DNA from: CAYYWV01 sp964531525
Lineage (GTDB): Bacteria; Pseudomonadota; Alphaproteobacteria; JAAXGF01
DNA: 35,147 nt
Direction of reading: 5' to 3'
Assembly (NCBI GenBank): GCA_964531525.1
Contig: CAZHDF010000015.1
Location: 1 to 35,147, forward strand
Part shown: positions 7,581-15,269 of the stretch, piece after piece
Numbering within the stretch: the first letter of the stretch is position 1
Layout: every line of letters begins with the position of its first letter
Position numbers and translations under genes: made by a program
Notes under the pieces: model-generated
Database searches by the model: none
Told to the model about the DNA's origin: nothing
Seen by the model: only the letters and a program-made list of their open reading frames with translations

Positions 7581-8084
7581 CTACTCGACCGTCTCGCCCG
7601 GGTAGACGCCCCAGACCTGGTCGCGGGGTAGCCAGCCCGCGCGCTCGCCGATCTCGATCCGGCACCAGGCGCCCCGGCAGGAGACCAGCCGCGCCAGCAC
7701 GCCCGGCTCGGCGCGCAACACGGGCGCGGCGTCGGGCGACGGCTTGCGGCGCAGCGTGCGCACCGCGCCCGCGATCATCACCCAGCGCCGGCCCGACAAC
7801 AGACTTCGGTGGACCCAGCCCTCGCTGCCGTCGATATCGCGGATCTTGCGCCACTGGCCGTACTCGGCGACGATCTCGACCGGCAGCGCGCGGCGCAGGA
7901 ACACCCATTCGACCGGATACTGCTTGCCCGGGCCGGTGCGCAGGTTGACCTCGTCCGAGCGCAGCGAGGCGAAGCGCGGCAGGGAGCCGCCCTCGCCCGT
8001 CCCGGCGCGCGGGAGCGCGGGCGCGGCGGCCGCCAACAGCGCGGCCAGAACCGCGACATGCGCCCATCGCCGTCTTACCGTCAT
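7581..8084 (-). CDS. Secreted bacterial SH3-domain protein
   Basis: A 167-aa protein with an N-terminal signal peptide: positively charged MTVRRR followed by a hydrophobic AVLAALLAAAAPALPRA stretch. Two SH3b-like segments follow: VNLRTGPGKQYPVEWVFLRRALPVEI...WRKIRDIDGSEGWVHRSLL, which is the classic SH3_3 pattern, and a more divergent second one ending GAWCRIEIGERAGWLPRDQVWGVYPGE, with two cysteines that may pair in the periplasm. Such proteins probably bind cell-wall peptides, but no enzymatic domain is present. The ATG at 8084 was chosen over the longer frame starting at 8150 because it places the signal peptide at the N terminus, although its GAGGCG ribosome site is very close. It is flanked on both sides by REP-like elements, suggesting an isolated transcription unit. 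Confidence 0.75.
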   Translation of the reverse strand: MTVRRRWAHVAVLAALLAAAAPALPRAGTGEGGSLPRFASLRSDEVNLRTGPGKQYPVEWVFLRRALPVEIVAEYGQWRKIRDIDGSEGWVHRSLLSGRRWVMIAGAVRTLRRKPSPDAAPVLRAEPGVLARLVSCRGAWCRIEIGERAGWLPRDQVWGVYPGETVE

Positions 8085-8218
8085 CGCCTCGCGAACCCAG
8101 GGAGAAACGCCTGCGAGTATAGTCGCGCGCGATCCTCGGTCCAGGGGCAATCATCCGCCGATTCTTCACCCTCCGCCGACCGCGCGCGCGTTGTGTCGGC
8201 CCCGTTCATTTGCTAATG

Positions 8219-8348
8219 CTAGGGCGTGATGTCTTTGCATCGAATCGGCGCCAGCCCACTCCCCCGCCCGGCCACCCACGGGATCGTGGAATATGGGTGG
8301 CCGGGCGGGGGAGTGGGCCGGCGCCGACTTAAACCCATCATGCTCTAG
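8219..8348. repeat. Composite palindromic REP-like element, copy 2
   Basis: Outer ends CTAGGGCGTGATG (from 8219) and CATCATGCTCTAG (to 8348) are inverted copies with two mismatches. Inside is a 32-bp inverted repeat (8247-8278 against 8294-8325, 31 of 32 pairs, one A-C mismatch) around a 15-base loop. The whole is non-coding and fills most of the 317-base gap between the SH3 gene and the dehydrogenase gene. Confidence 0.75.
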
Positions 8349-8385
8349 GGCATGTCCTTTCGAAACGACTCGGCGCCGGCCGGGA
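8345..8385 (+). repeat. Extra half copy of the REP-like end
   Basis: Starts CTAGGGCATGTCCTTTC and ends ACTCGGCGCC, matching the left half of copy 2, and shares the CTAG tetranucleotide with that copy's right end. It lies directly before the dehydrogenase gene at 8402. Confidence 0.5.
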
Positions 8386-8401
8386 GCCGCGGGAGAACGG
8401 C

Positions 8402-9388
8402 ATGACCAAGCACAAGCCCCTCGTCGTCGTGACGCGAAAGCTGCCCGAGGCCATCGAGGCCCGGATGATGGAGCTGTTCGACACCCGGCTCAACGACGAC
8501 GACCACCCCATGTCGCGCGAGGAGCTGACCGAAGCGGTCAAGACCGCCGAGGTTCTTGTGCCGACGGTGACCGACCGCATCGACGGCACCCTTCTCGCGC
8601 ACGCCAACCCGAACCTGCGCCTGATCGCCAACTTCGGCACCGGGGTCGACCACATCGACCTTGCGAGCGCGCGCCAACGCGGCATCACCGTGACCTCGAC
8701 CCCGGGCGTGCTGACCGAGGACACCGCCGACATGACCATGGCGCTGATCCTCGCCGTGCCCCGCCGCCTCGCCGAGGGCGAACGCCTGATCCGCAGCGGC
8801 AAGTGGACCGGCTGGGGGCCGACCACCATGCTGGGGCGGCGGATCTGGGGCAAGCGGCTCGGCATCGTCGGCATGGGGCGCATCGGCACCGCAGTCGCGC
8901 GGCGCGCGCGCGGCTTCGGCCTCTCGGTCCACTACCATAACCGCCATCGCGTGCCCAAGGAGGTCGAGACCGAGCTCGAGGCCACCTATTGGGAAAGCCT
9001 CGACCAGATGCTCGCGCGCATGGATATCATCTCGATCAACTGCCCGCACACGCCGGCCACCTATCACCTGCTGTCGGCGCGGCGGCTCAAGCTGCTCCGG
9101 CCCCATGCCTATATCGTCAACACCTCGCGCGGCGAGGTGGTCGACGAGAACGCGCTCACGCGCATGCTGCGCGCGGGCGAGCTCGCGGGCGCCGGCCTCG
9201 ACGTGTTCGAGCACGAGCCGGCGGTCAACCCCCGATTGCTCGAGCTCGACCACGTCGTGCTGCTGCCACACATGGGCTCGGCCACGGTCGAGGGGCGGAT
9301 CGACATGGGCGAGAAGGTCATCATCAACATCAAGACCTTCGTCGACGGCCACGTCCCCCCCGACCGGGTGATCGACATCCACCCCTGA
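8402..9388 (+). CDS. D-isomer-specific 2-hydroxyacid dehydrogenase (glyoxylate/hydroxypyruvate reductase type)
   Basis: A 328-aa NAD(P)-dependent dehydrogenase. The Rossmann motif GIVGMGRIG is at residues 154-162. The catalytic triad of the family is in place: R243 in VNTSRGEVVD, E272 in DVFEHEP, and H290 in LLPHMGS. The substrate loop NFGTGVDHID (77-86) matches glyoxylate reductase-like members. The second beta strand ends HYHNRHR; basic residues there usually favour NADPH, so it probably reduces glyoxylate or hydroxypyruvate with NADPH. It stands alone between a REP-like element and a convergent gene, with no obvious promoter that I can defend. Subfamily (GyaR or GhrA-like) is not certain, so no symbol is given. 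Confidence 0.88.
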   Translation: MTKHKPLVVVTRKLPEAIEARMMELFDTRLNDDDHPMSREELTEAVKTAEVLVPTVTDRIDGTLLAHANPNLRLIANFGTGVDHIDLASARQRGITVTSTPGVLTEDTADMTMALILAVPRRLAEGERLIRSGKWTGWGPTTMLGRRIWGKRLGIVGMGRIGTAVARRARGFGLSVHYHNRHRVPKEVETELEATYWESLDQMLARMDIISINCPHTPATYHLLSARRLKLLRPHAYIVNTSRGEVVDENALTRMLRAGELAGAGLDVFEHEPAVNPRLLELDHVVLLPHMGSATVEGRIDMGEKVIINIKTFVDGHVPPDRVIDIHP

Positions 9389-9426
9389 AGCCGTCCCCGG
9401 CGACGTCTTCTAACCATCTGACATTC

Positions 9427-9444
9427 ATAAGGATAATCCCTTAT
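9427..9444. terminator. Small AT-rich hairpin between convergent genes
   Basis: ATAAGG (9427-9432) and CCTTAT (9439-9444) around a 6-base loop, in the 69-base gap between two convergent genes. The stem is short and AT-rich, so this is a weak call. Confidence 0.25.
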
Positions 9445-9457
9445 CTATGCCAGCCCC

Positions 9458-9844
9458 CTAAATAAACACCATCGCGCCCGAGGCGCTGGCGTCGTTGAGG
9501 AAGGTGACGAGCCCGCCTTCCTCGAAGACGATGTCGTCGCGCAGGTCGGATGTTCCGAGGCCGACGGCGCGCAGGCCCATCTCGCAGACCATGAAGCGCA
9601 CGTCGAGCGCCGCGCAGGCGGCGAGCAGCTCCTCGAAGGTGGCGACGCCGCGCGCCGCGCGGGCCGCGTCGCGTTCCGCCGCGCCGCCGTCCTTGGCGAG
9701 CGCGCGGATCGCCTCCATGGTGAAGAACAGCGTCGCGGGCCGGTCGATGGCCGCCGCCGCCGCCGCCATGGCGAGCGCGTAGTGGACACGGTCGAAATCG
9801 CCCGAATAGACGATGATCGAGAGCTTATCGGGCGCCGCGCTCAT
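9458..9844 (-). CDS. DsrE/DsrF-like family protein
   Basis: A 128-aa protein with the DsrE-like alternating beta/alpha pattern: IIVYSGDFDRVHYALAMAAAAAAIDRPATLFFTMEAI at the N terminus, then FEELLAACAALDVRFMVCEMGLRAVGL with Cys residues in the position where sulfur-relay members carry their active Cys, and a C-terminal GAMVFI strand. Related proteins transfer sulfane sulfur or bind small ligands. The ATG at 9844 overlaps the TGA of the upstream moeB-like gene in an ATGA arrangement, which sets the start and implies coupled translation. The longer open frame up to 10126 is the shadow of the moeB-like gene. Pairing with a ThiF/MoeB adenylyltransferase suggests a role in sulfur transfer, as inference. 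Confidence 0.8.
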   Translation of the reverse strand: MSAAPDKLSIIVYSGDFDRVHYALAMAAAAAAIDRPATLFFTMEAIRALAKDGGAAERDAARAARGVATFEELLAACAALDVRFMVCEMGLRAVGLGTSDLRDDIVFEEGGLVTFLNDASASGAMVFI

Positions 9845-10665
9845 GCCGTTCGGCCCACCGTCTCGTGCGCGGAAAGATCGTGGATCGTCGCCCGCGGGCC
9901 GCACAGCGGGCAGTCCGGGTCGGGGCGCACGCGCAGCTTCTCGATCCGCGCGGCCAGCGCGTCGTAAAGCACCAGCCAGCCCGACAGGCTGTCGCCGATG
10001 CCGAGGATCTCCTTGACCGCCTCGATCGCCTGCATCGAGCCGAGCGCGCCGGCGAGCGCGCCCAGAACCCCCGCCTCCGAGCACGACGGGATCAGTCCCG
10101 GCGCGGGGGCCTCGCGGAACAGACAACGGTAGCAGGGATTGTCGCCGCCGAGATACGCCTTGAAGGTCGCGAGCTGGCCGTCGAAGCGCAGCATCGCCGC
10201 CGAAACCAGGGTCTTTTTCGCGAAGTAGCAGGCGTCGTTGACCAGATAGCGGGTCGCGAAATTGTCCGAGCCGTCGACGATCACGTCGTAATCGGCGAGT
10301 AGGTCGAGCGCATTGGCGGCGACCAGTCGCTCGGCGTGGCAGACGACGCGGACCTCGGGGTTGATCTCGGCGAGCGCCGCGCGCGCGCTTTCGGTCTTGG
10401 GCGCGCCGACGCGCGAGGTGGCGTGCAGGATCTGGCGCTGAAGGTTCGAGAGATCGACCCGGTCGTCGTCGATCACGCCGAGGGTGCCGACGCCGGCGGC
10501 GGCGAGATACATCAGGACCGGCGAGCCGAGCCCCCCCGCGCCGACCACCAGAACGCGGGCGCGCAGCAGCCGCGCCTGCCCCGCGCCGCCGATCTCGGGA
10601 AGGATGATATGGCGCGCGTAGCGGTGAAGCTGCGCTTCGGTGAAGTCCATCGCCGCGTCCGCCAT
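9841..10665 (-). CDS. moeB: MoeB/ThiF/HesA family sulfur-carrier adenylyltransferase
   Basis: A 274-aa E1-like enzyme that adenylates the C-terminal glycine of a MoaD- or ThiS-type carrier. Visible: FTEAQLHRYARHIILPEIG start typical of MoeB, nucleotide motif VVGAGGLGSPVLMYLAAAGVG, DLSNLQRQILH, Arg finger region, VIVDGSDNFATRYLVND, and the zinc cysteines CYRCLF and CPLCG. No C-terminal rhodanese domain is present. The ATG at 10665 lies inside the left copy of a 55-bp sequence that is repeated across the first N gap. After collapsing the duplicate, its start is 6 bases behind the dut stop, so dut and this gene are one operon. MoeB versus ThiF function cannot be settled by sequence alone, as no moaD or thiS gene is in the window. 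Confidence 0.85.
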   Translation of the reverse strand: MADAAMDFTEAQLHRYARHIILPEIGGAGQARLLRARVLVVGAGGLGSPVLMYLAAAGVGTLGVIDDDRVDLSNLQRQILHATSRVGAPKTESARAALAEINPEVRVVCHAERLVAANALDLLADYDVIVDGSDNFATRYLVNDACYFAKKTLVSAAMLRFDGQLATFKAYLGGDNPCYRCLFREAPAPGLIPSCSEAGVLGALAGALGSMQAIEAVKEILGIGDSLSGWLVLYDALAARIEKLRVRPDPDCPLCGPRATIHDLSAHETVGRTA

Positions 10666-10860
10666 GGCCGCTCAGCCGCCCGAGCCGGTCAAGCCGGTCG
10701 AGCCGNNNNNNNNNNNNNNNNNNNNNNNNNNNNNNNNNNNNNNNNNNNNNNNNNNNNNNNNNNNNNNNNNNNNNNNNNNNNNNNNNNNNNNNNNNNNNNN
10801 NNNNNCGCCGCGTCCGCCATGGCCGCTCAGCCGCCCGAGCCGGTCAAGCCGGTCGAGCCG
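10651..10860. other. Assembly gap 1 with duplicated 55-bp flanks
   Basis: 100 Ns (10706-10805) lie between two identical 55-base sequences, 10651-10705 and 10806-10860. The most likely real structure is a single copy with no missing bases. Collapsing it removes 155 bases and brings the dut stop and moeB start to a 6-base spacing. The dut and moeB frames are not themselves broken. Confidence 0.85.
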
Positions 10861-11327
10861 AAGCCGCCGGCGCCGCGCCCGCTTTCGGGCAGCGTCGTAA
10901 CCGGCCGCCAGGCGAGTCGCGCGACCGGCGCGACCACGAGCTGGGCGATGCGCATGCCGCGCGTGATCGTGAACGATGCGTCGCCGAGGTTGGCGAGGAT
11001 CACCGAGATCTCGCCCCGGTAATCGGCGTCGATCGTCCCGGGCGCGTTGAGCAGCGAAAGCCCGTGACGGATCGCGAGGCCCGAGCGCGCGCGGACCTGG
11101 GCCTCGAAGCCGTCGGGCAGCGCGATCGCAATCCCGGTCGGCACCAACGCGCGCGCGCCGGGCGCGAGCGCGAGGTCGCCCGCGACCGCCGCCAGCAGAT
11201 CGACGCCCGCGCTGCCCGCGGTCGCGTATTCGGGCAACGGCAGATCGGCCGCGTGGTCGAGCCGGCGGATCGCGACCGGAACGGGGGACGGCGCGGCGTT
11301 CGCGGTCTCTCTCATATCTGTGCTCAT
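10827..11327 (-). CDS. dut: Deoxyuridine 5'-triphosphate nucleotidohydrolase (dUTPase)
   Basis: Converts dUTP to dUMP, lowering uracil in DNA and supplying dTMP synthesis; a homotrimer. The 166-aa protein shows the five dUTPase motifs: AGSAGVDLLA (1), RSGLAIRHGLSLLNAPGTIDADYRGEI (2 and 3; uracil pocket and catalytic Asp), RGMRIAQLVV (4), and the C-terminal GAGGFGSTG (5) that closes over the triphosphate. The ATG at 11327 overlaps the coaBC TGA (ATGA), which fixes the start; a second Met four residues later is possible. The stop lies within the right copy of the duplicated gap flank, so the gene is complete. Longer open frames on either side are shadows. Confidence 0.95.
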   Translation of the reverse strand: MSTDMRETANAAPSPVPVAIRRLDHAADLPLPEYATAGSAGVDLLAAVAGDLALAPGARALVPTGIAIALPDGFEAQVRARSGLAIRHGLSLLNAPGTIDADYRGEISVILANLGDASFTITRGMRIAQLVVAPVARLAWRPVTTLPESGRGAGGFGSTGLTGSGG

Positions 11328-12559
11328 GTCGTCGCCTTGAGCGGAGCGTGGGCGTCGAGGAAGGCGGCGACCCGTCCCGCGAGGCGGCGCGCGACCTCCT
11401 CCTTGCTCATTTCGGGCCAGGGCTCCGCGCCCTCGGCCGAGATCAGATGCACCGTGTTGCGCGCGCCGCCGAAGGTGCCGGTTTCGGGCGAGACGTCGTT
11501 GGCGAGGATCCAGTCGCAGCCCTTGCGCGCGCGCTTGGCGGTCGCCTGGGCGACGACGTCCTCGGTCTCGGCGGCGAAGCCCACGACCAGCGCAGGACGC
11601 CGGTTTCCGGGCGCGGCGAGATCGGCGAGAATATCGGGGTTCTCGACCAGATCGAGGCGCGGCGGCGTCGCGGTCTTCCCGTCCCCACCCTTCTTGATTT
11701 TCGCCGCGCGCGGTTCGGCCACGCGCCAGTCGCTGACCGCCGCCGCGCAGATCGCCGCGTCGACCGGCAGCGCCTCGCGGCAGGCGGCGAGCATCTCGCG
11801 CGCGGTTTCCACATGGATCACGCGCACGCCCGCCGGGTCGGGCAGATGGGTGGGGCCCGAGACCAGCGTCACCTCGGCGCCGAGCCCGGCGCAGGCCGCC
11901 GCGATGGCGTGGCCCTGCCGGCCCGACGAACGATTGGCGATGAAGCGCACCGGATCGATCGGCTCGATCGTCGGGCCGCTGGTGACCAGCGCGCGGCGGC
12001 CGGCGAGCGGCGCGTCCTCGGCGAAATAGCGCGCGATCGCCTCGACGATCGCGTTCGGTTCGGCCATGCGCCCGGGGCCGGTCTCGCCGCAGGCCATTTC
12101 GCCCACGTCGGGGCCGACGAAGCGCAGGCCGCGCGCGGCGAGCAACTCGACGTTCGCCCGGGTCGCCGCGTGGGTCCACATGCGCACGTTCATCGCCGGG
12201 GCGGCGAGGACGTCGGTATCGGTCGCGAGCAGCAGGGTCGAGGCGAGGTCGTCGGCGATCCCGTGGGCCATCTTGGCGAGGAGATCGGCGCTCGCCGGCG
12301 CGACGACGATCAGATCGGCCGAGCGCGAGAGCTCGATATGCCCCATCTCGGTCTCGTCGGTGAGCGAGAACAGATCCTCATGGACCTTCTCGCCGCTGAG
12401 CGCGGCGACCGAAAGCGGGGTGACGAACTGGCGCCCGCCGGTGGTCAGCACGCAGCGCGTCTCGGCGCCCGCCGCGCGTAGGGCGCGGATGAGCTCGAGG
12501 CTCTTGTAGGCGGCGATGCCGCCCGAGATGATCAGCAAAATTCGCTTGCCGCGCAGCAT
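11324..12559 (-). CDS. coaBC: Bifunctional phosphopantothenoylcysteine decarboxylase / phosphopantothenate-cysteine ligase
   Basis: Two steps of coenzyme A synthesis. The 411-aa protein starts MLRGKRILLIISGGIAAYKS, the flavin-binding N terminus of CoaC. Then come GHIELSRSADLIVVAPASADLLAKMAHGIADD with the decarboxylase His, the PAMNVRMW substrate motif, and ACGETGPGRM with the reactive Cys. The CoaB half opens ALVTSGPTIEPIDPVRFIANRSSGRQGHAIA and contains AAVSDWR and the AKIKK nucleotide-binding lysines. The ATG at 12559 was chosen over a start 81 codons upstream because the extension is Arg-rich shadow sequence and a GGAG lies 8 bases before this ATG. The stop overlaps the dut start. Confidence 0.95.
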   Translation of the reverse strand: MLRGKRILLIISGGIAAYKSLELIRALRAAGAETRCVLTTGGRQFVTPLSVAALSGEKVHEDLFSLTDETEMGHIELSRSADLIVVAPASADLLAKMAHGIADDLASTLLLATDTDVLAAPAMNVRMWTHAATRANVELLAARGLRFVGPDVGEMACGETGPGRMAEPNAIVEAIARYFAEDAPLAGRRALVTSGPTIEPIDPVRFIANRSSGRQGHAIAAACAGLGAEVTLVSGPTHLPDPAGVRVIHVETAREMLAACREALPVDAAICAAAVSDWRVAEPRAAKIKKGGDGKTATPPRLDLVENPDILADLAAPGNRRPALVVGFAAETEDVVAQATAKRARKGCDWILANDVSPETGTFGGARNTVHLISAEGAEPWPEMSKEEVARRLAGRVAAFLDAHAPLKATT

Positions 12560-12610
12560 TCGAGGCTCCGAATGAGAGGCTTCGGCCGGCCGCCGGGAAC
12601 GTCGCGCCAG

Positions 12611-12644
12611 CCTAGAGCATTTTCCGTCGCCGGGGAATCCCGGC
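12611..12644. repeat. REP-like half site and small hairpin between ubiB and coaBC
   Basis: CCTAGAGCATTTTCC matches the outer end of the REP-like elements, followed by GCCGGG (12629-12634) and CCCGGC (12639-12644) around GAAT. The site fills the 97-base gap and may separate ubiE-ubiB from coaBC-dut-moeB-dsrE, although no T-run supports a terminator. Confidence 0.35.
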
Positions 12645-12656
12645 CGGCGGCGTCTT

Positions 12657-14189
12657 TCACCCGAGCGCCAGGACCGCGAGCGCGAGCGCGAGGATCGCGA
12701 TCCAGAATGTCGCCGAGGGACCACCGCGGTCCTCGCCGCCGCCGAGCGCGCGCAGGGAAGCGGGATGCAGGCGCAGGCCCTGCGCCGCGCTCTCGGCCGC
12801 ATTTTCGAGCGCGGCGATCAGCCTCGGCAGGCGGCGCGCCATGTCGAGCGCGTCGGCGGTCGCGTCGCGCAGCCGCGCCTCGGGCCCCAGATTATGGTGC
12901 ATCCAGTCCTCGATCAGCGGCTGGGCGAGCATCCAGATATTGGCCTCGGGGTCGAGACGGCGGCCGATCGCCTCGGCGAGCACCATGTTCTTTTGCAGAA
13001 GCAGAAGCTGGGGCTGGGTCTCCATCTCGAAGGTCTTGGTCACGGCGAAGAGCTGGGCGAGAAGCTGCGCGATCGAGATTTCGTTGAGCGGCCGGTCGAG
13101 CAACGGCTCGCCGATCGAGCGCGCGGCTTGGGTGAAGGCGGCGCGCGACTTGGTGGCGGGCACGTAGCCGGCCTCGAAATGCACGTCGGCGACGCGCGCG
13201 TAGTCGCCGGTGAGGAAGCCGAGCAGCATCTCGGCGATATAGCGCCGGGTCTCGGTGTCGAGCCGCCCCATGATGCCGAAATCGACCGCGACGATATCGC
13301 CGTTCGCGTCCACGAACAGATTGCCCGGGTGCAGGTCGCCGTGAAAGAAGCCGTCGCGGAACACCTGGTTGAACAACGAGCGCGCGGCCTTCTCGACGAT
13401 CGCATGGGGGTCGTGGCCGGCGGCGACCAGCGCTTCGCGGTCGTCGATGCGAATGCCCTCGACCCGGACGATGGTCATCACCCGCTTGGCGGTGCGTCGC
13501 CAGTCGACCTCGGGCACGCGGAAGCCTTCGTCGCCGGCCAGGTTCTCGCGCAGCTCGGAGGCCGCGGCGGCCTCGAAGCGGAGGTCCATCTCGATCGCCA
13601 CCATCTCGTCGAGGGTGCGCACCACTTCGACCGGCTTGAGCCGGCGCATCGCGGGCTGAAGGCGCTCGACCCAGGCGGCGAGCCAGTAGTAGAGGTCGAG
13701 GTCGCGCGCGAACGCCGCCTCGATCCCCGGGCGCAGCACCTTGACCGCGACTTCGCGGCCGTCGTCGGTGATCGCGAAATGGACCTGGGCGATCGAGGCG
13801 GCGGCGACCGCGTTCTCGTCGAAGCATTCGAACAGATCCGCGATCGGTGCTTCGAGCTCGTCCTCGACGGTCGCGCGCGCGATCGCGCCGTCGAAGGGCG
13901 GCAGCCGGTCCTGAAGGTTCGAGAGGTCCTGCGCGATCTCCTCGCCGATCAGGTCGGGCCGGGTCGAGAGCATTTGGCCGAGCTTGATGAAGCTCGGCCC
14001 CAGCGCCTGGAGCGCGCGCGCGAGCCGCTCGCCGGGCCGTCCCTCGGCGCCGCGCCCGCCGAACAGGCGCACCAGCGCGCGGGCCGCGGCGCCGAGGCCG
14101 AAGGCGTCGAGCGGAAACAGCGCGTCGTGGCGCGCGAGCGTGCGCAGTATGACGAACAGCCGGGCGAGGTTGCGAATGCCGCGCAGCAT
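12657..14189 (-). CDS. ubiB: UbiB/ADCK-family atypical kinase for ubiquinone biosynthesis
   Basis: UbiB is a membrane-associated protein-kinase-like ATPase required for ubiquinone synthesis. The 510-aa protein shows the family-specific KxGQ motif in SFIKLGQMLSTRPDLI, the Ala-rich loop AAASIAQVHFA, the Lys motif VAVKVLRPG, HGDLHPGNLFV (catalytic loop) and VAVDFGIMGRL (metal-binding DFG equivalent). The C terminus ATFWIAILALALAVLALG is a hydrophobic helix fitting membrane attachment. The start MLRGIRNLARLF is 2 bases after the ubiE stop, so the two are certainly cotranscribed. The longer open frame upstream of this ATG overlaps ubiE in another frame and is a shadow. Confidence 0.95.
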   Translation of the reverse strand: MLRGIRNLARLFVILRTLARHDALFPLDAFGLGAAARALVRLFGGRGAEGRPGERLARALQALGPSFIKLGQMLSTRPDLIGEEIAQDLSNLQDRLPPFDGAIARATVEDELEAPIADLFECFDENAVAAASIAQVHFAITDDGREVAVKVLRPGIEAAFARDLDLYYWLAAWVERLQPAMRRLKPVEVVRTLDEMVAIEMDLRFEAAAASELRENLAGDEGFRVPEVDWRRTAKRVMTIVRVEGIRIDDREALVAAGHDPHAIVEKAARSLFNQVFRDGFFHGDLHPGNLFVDANGDIVAVDFGIMGRLDTETRRYIAEMLLGFLTGDYARVADVHFEAGYVPATKSRAAFTQAARSIGEPLLDRPLNEISIAQLLAQLFAVTKTFEMETQPQLLLLQKNMVLAEAIGRRLDPEANIWMLAQPLIEDWMHHNLGPEARLRDATADALDMARRLPRLIAALENAAESAAQGLRLHPASLRALGGGEDRGGPSATFWIAILALALAVLALG

Positions 14190-14191
14190 GG

Positions 14192-15238
14192 TCAGATGCG
14201 CCAGGCCGAGTGAATCGCGGCGATGCCGCCCGACAGATTGCGGTAGCGCACCTGGCCGAGACCGGCGGCGCGGATCATTTCGGCGAAACTCTCCTGGTCG
14301 GGGAAGCGACGAATGCTTTCCACCAGATACTGATAGGCGTCGCGGTCGCCGGCGACCACGGCGCCCAGCGCCGGCAGCAGGTTGAAGGAATAGGCGTCGT
14401 AGAGCGCGTCGAGCCCCGGCACCACCACATGGCTGAATTCGAGGCATAGAAAGCGACCGCCCGGGCGTAGCACGCGCCGCGCCTCGGCGAGCGCGGCCTC
14501 GATGCGCGGCACGTTGCGAATTCCGAAGGCGATGGTGTAGGCGTCCACGCTGCAATCGGCGAGCGGCAGCGCCTCGGCGTCGCCGCAAAGCCAGTCGAGC
14601 CCGGCGCAGATCCCCCGGTCGAAGGCCCGGTCGCGGCCGACCGCGAGCATCTCCGGGTTGGCGTCGAGGACCGTGACGCGCACGCCCGCCGCCGCGCCCC
14701 CGGCGCGATCGAGGATGCGAAAGGCGATGTCGCCCGTGCCGCCCGCGACGTCGACCACCGCGATTCCCGGGCGCGGGCGCAGCCAGGCGACCATCTCGTT
14801 CTTCCACAGGCGGTGGATGCCGGCGCTCATCAAGTCGTTCATCAGGTCGTAGTCGGCCGCGACCCGGCTGAACACGCCCTGCACCAGCCGCCGCTTCTCG
14901 TCGACGGGAACCTTGCGGAAGCCGAAATGGGTTTCGCGCCCGCCCGCCGTCGGGCCCGCCGCCGCATCGGTCGCCTCGGGCCGAGCCTCGCCGCCTTCGG
15001 CTTGCGCGCTTGCGCCCGCCCCGTCCGCCGGGTGGTCGGGGCCGGCGGCGTAATCGCCGAGAAGCGCCTCGGCCGGGACGTCGAGCGCCTCGACCAGCCG
15101 CGAGATCGTCACGTCGCGCAGCCGCACGCCGCCGCGTTCGAGCTTGGAAATCGACGCCTTCGACAGGCCGACGCGCCGGCCCAATTCTTCCTGGCTGAGC
15201 CCGCGTGCCAGTCGCCAACGCCGGATATTGTTCTGCAT
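14192..15238 (-). CDS. ubiE: XRE-type HTH domain fused to UbiE/COQ5 ubiquinone methyltransferase
   Basis: A 348-aa protein, about 100 residues longer than a usual UbiE. Residues 1-62 form a Cro/C1-type helix-turn-helix: IRRWRLARGLSQEELGRRVG and LSKASISKLERGGVRLRDVT. A 40-residue Ala/Gly/Glu/Asp linker follows. From E102 it is a complete UbiE: ETHFGFRKVPVDEK start, FSRVAADYDLMNDLMSAGIHR, SAM motif VVDVAGGTGDIAF, GDAEALPLADCSVDAYTIAFGIRNV, and YLVESIRRFPDQESFAEMI near the end. The methyltransferase cannot start on its own, as there is no Met, Val or Leu codon between residues 60 and 110. The reaction is C-methylation of the demethyl-quinol ring. The gene is first in the unit with ubiB and has an inverted repeat at its promoter, which could allow autoregulation. 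Confidence 0.9.
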   Translation of the reverse strand: MQNNIRRWRLARGLSQEELGRRVGLSKASISKLERGGVRLRDVTISRLVEALDVPAEALLGDYAAGPDHPADGAGASAQAEGGEARPEATDAAAGPTAGGRETHFGFRKVPVDEKRRLVQGVFSRVAADYDLMNDLMSAGIHRLWKNEMVAWLRPRPGIAVVDVAGGTGDIAFRILDRAGGAAAGVRVTVLDANPEMLAVGRDRAFDRGICAGLDWLCGDAEALPLADCSVDAYTIAFGIRNVPRIEAALAEARRVLRPGGRFLCLEFSHVVVPGLDALYDAYSFNLLPALGAVVAGDRDAYQYLVESIRRFPDQESFAEMIRAAGLGQVRYRNLSGGIAAIHSAWRI

Positions 15239-15269
15239 GCGGAGGCCGATCGGGGGTTCGGAGGGCTAG

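Noticed and set aside
10336..11022. Open frames running across the first N gap
   Set aside because: They include translated Ns and the duplicated 55-mer; dut and moeB on the minus strand explain the sequence.
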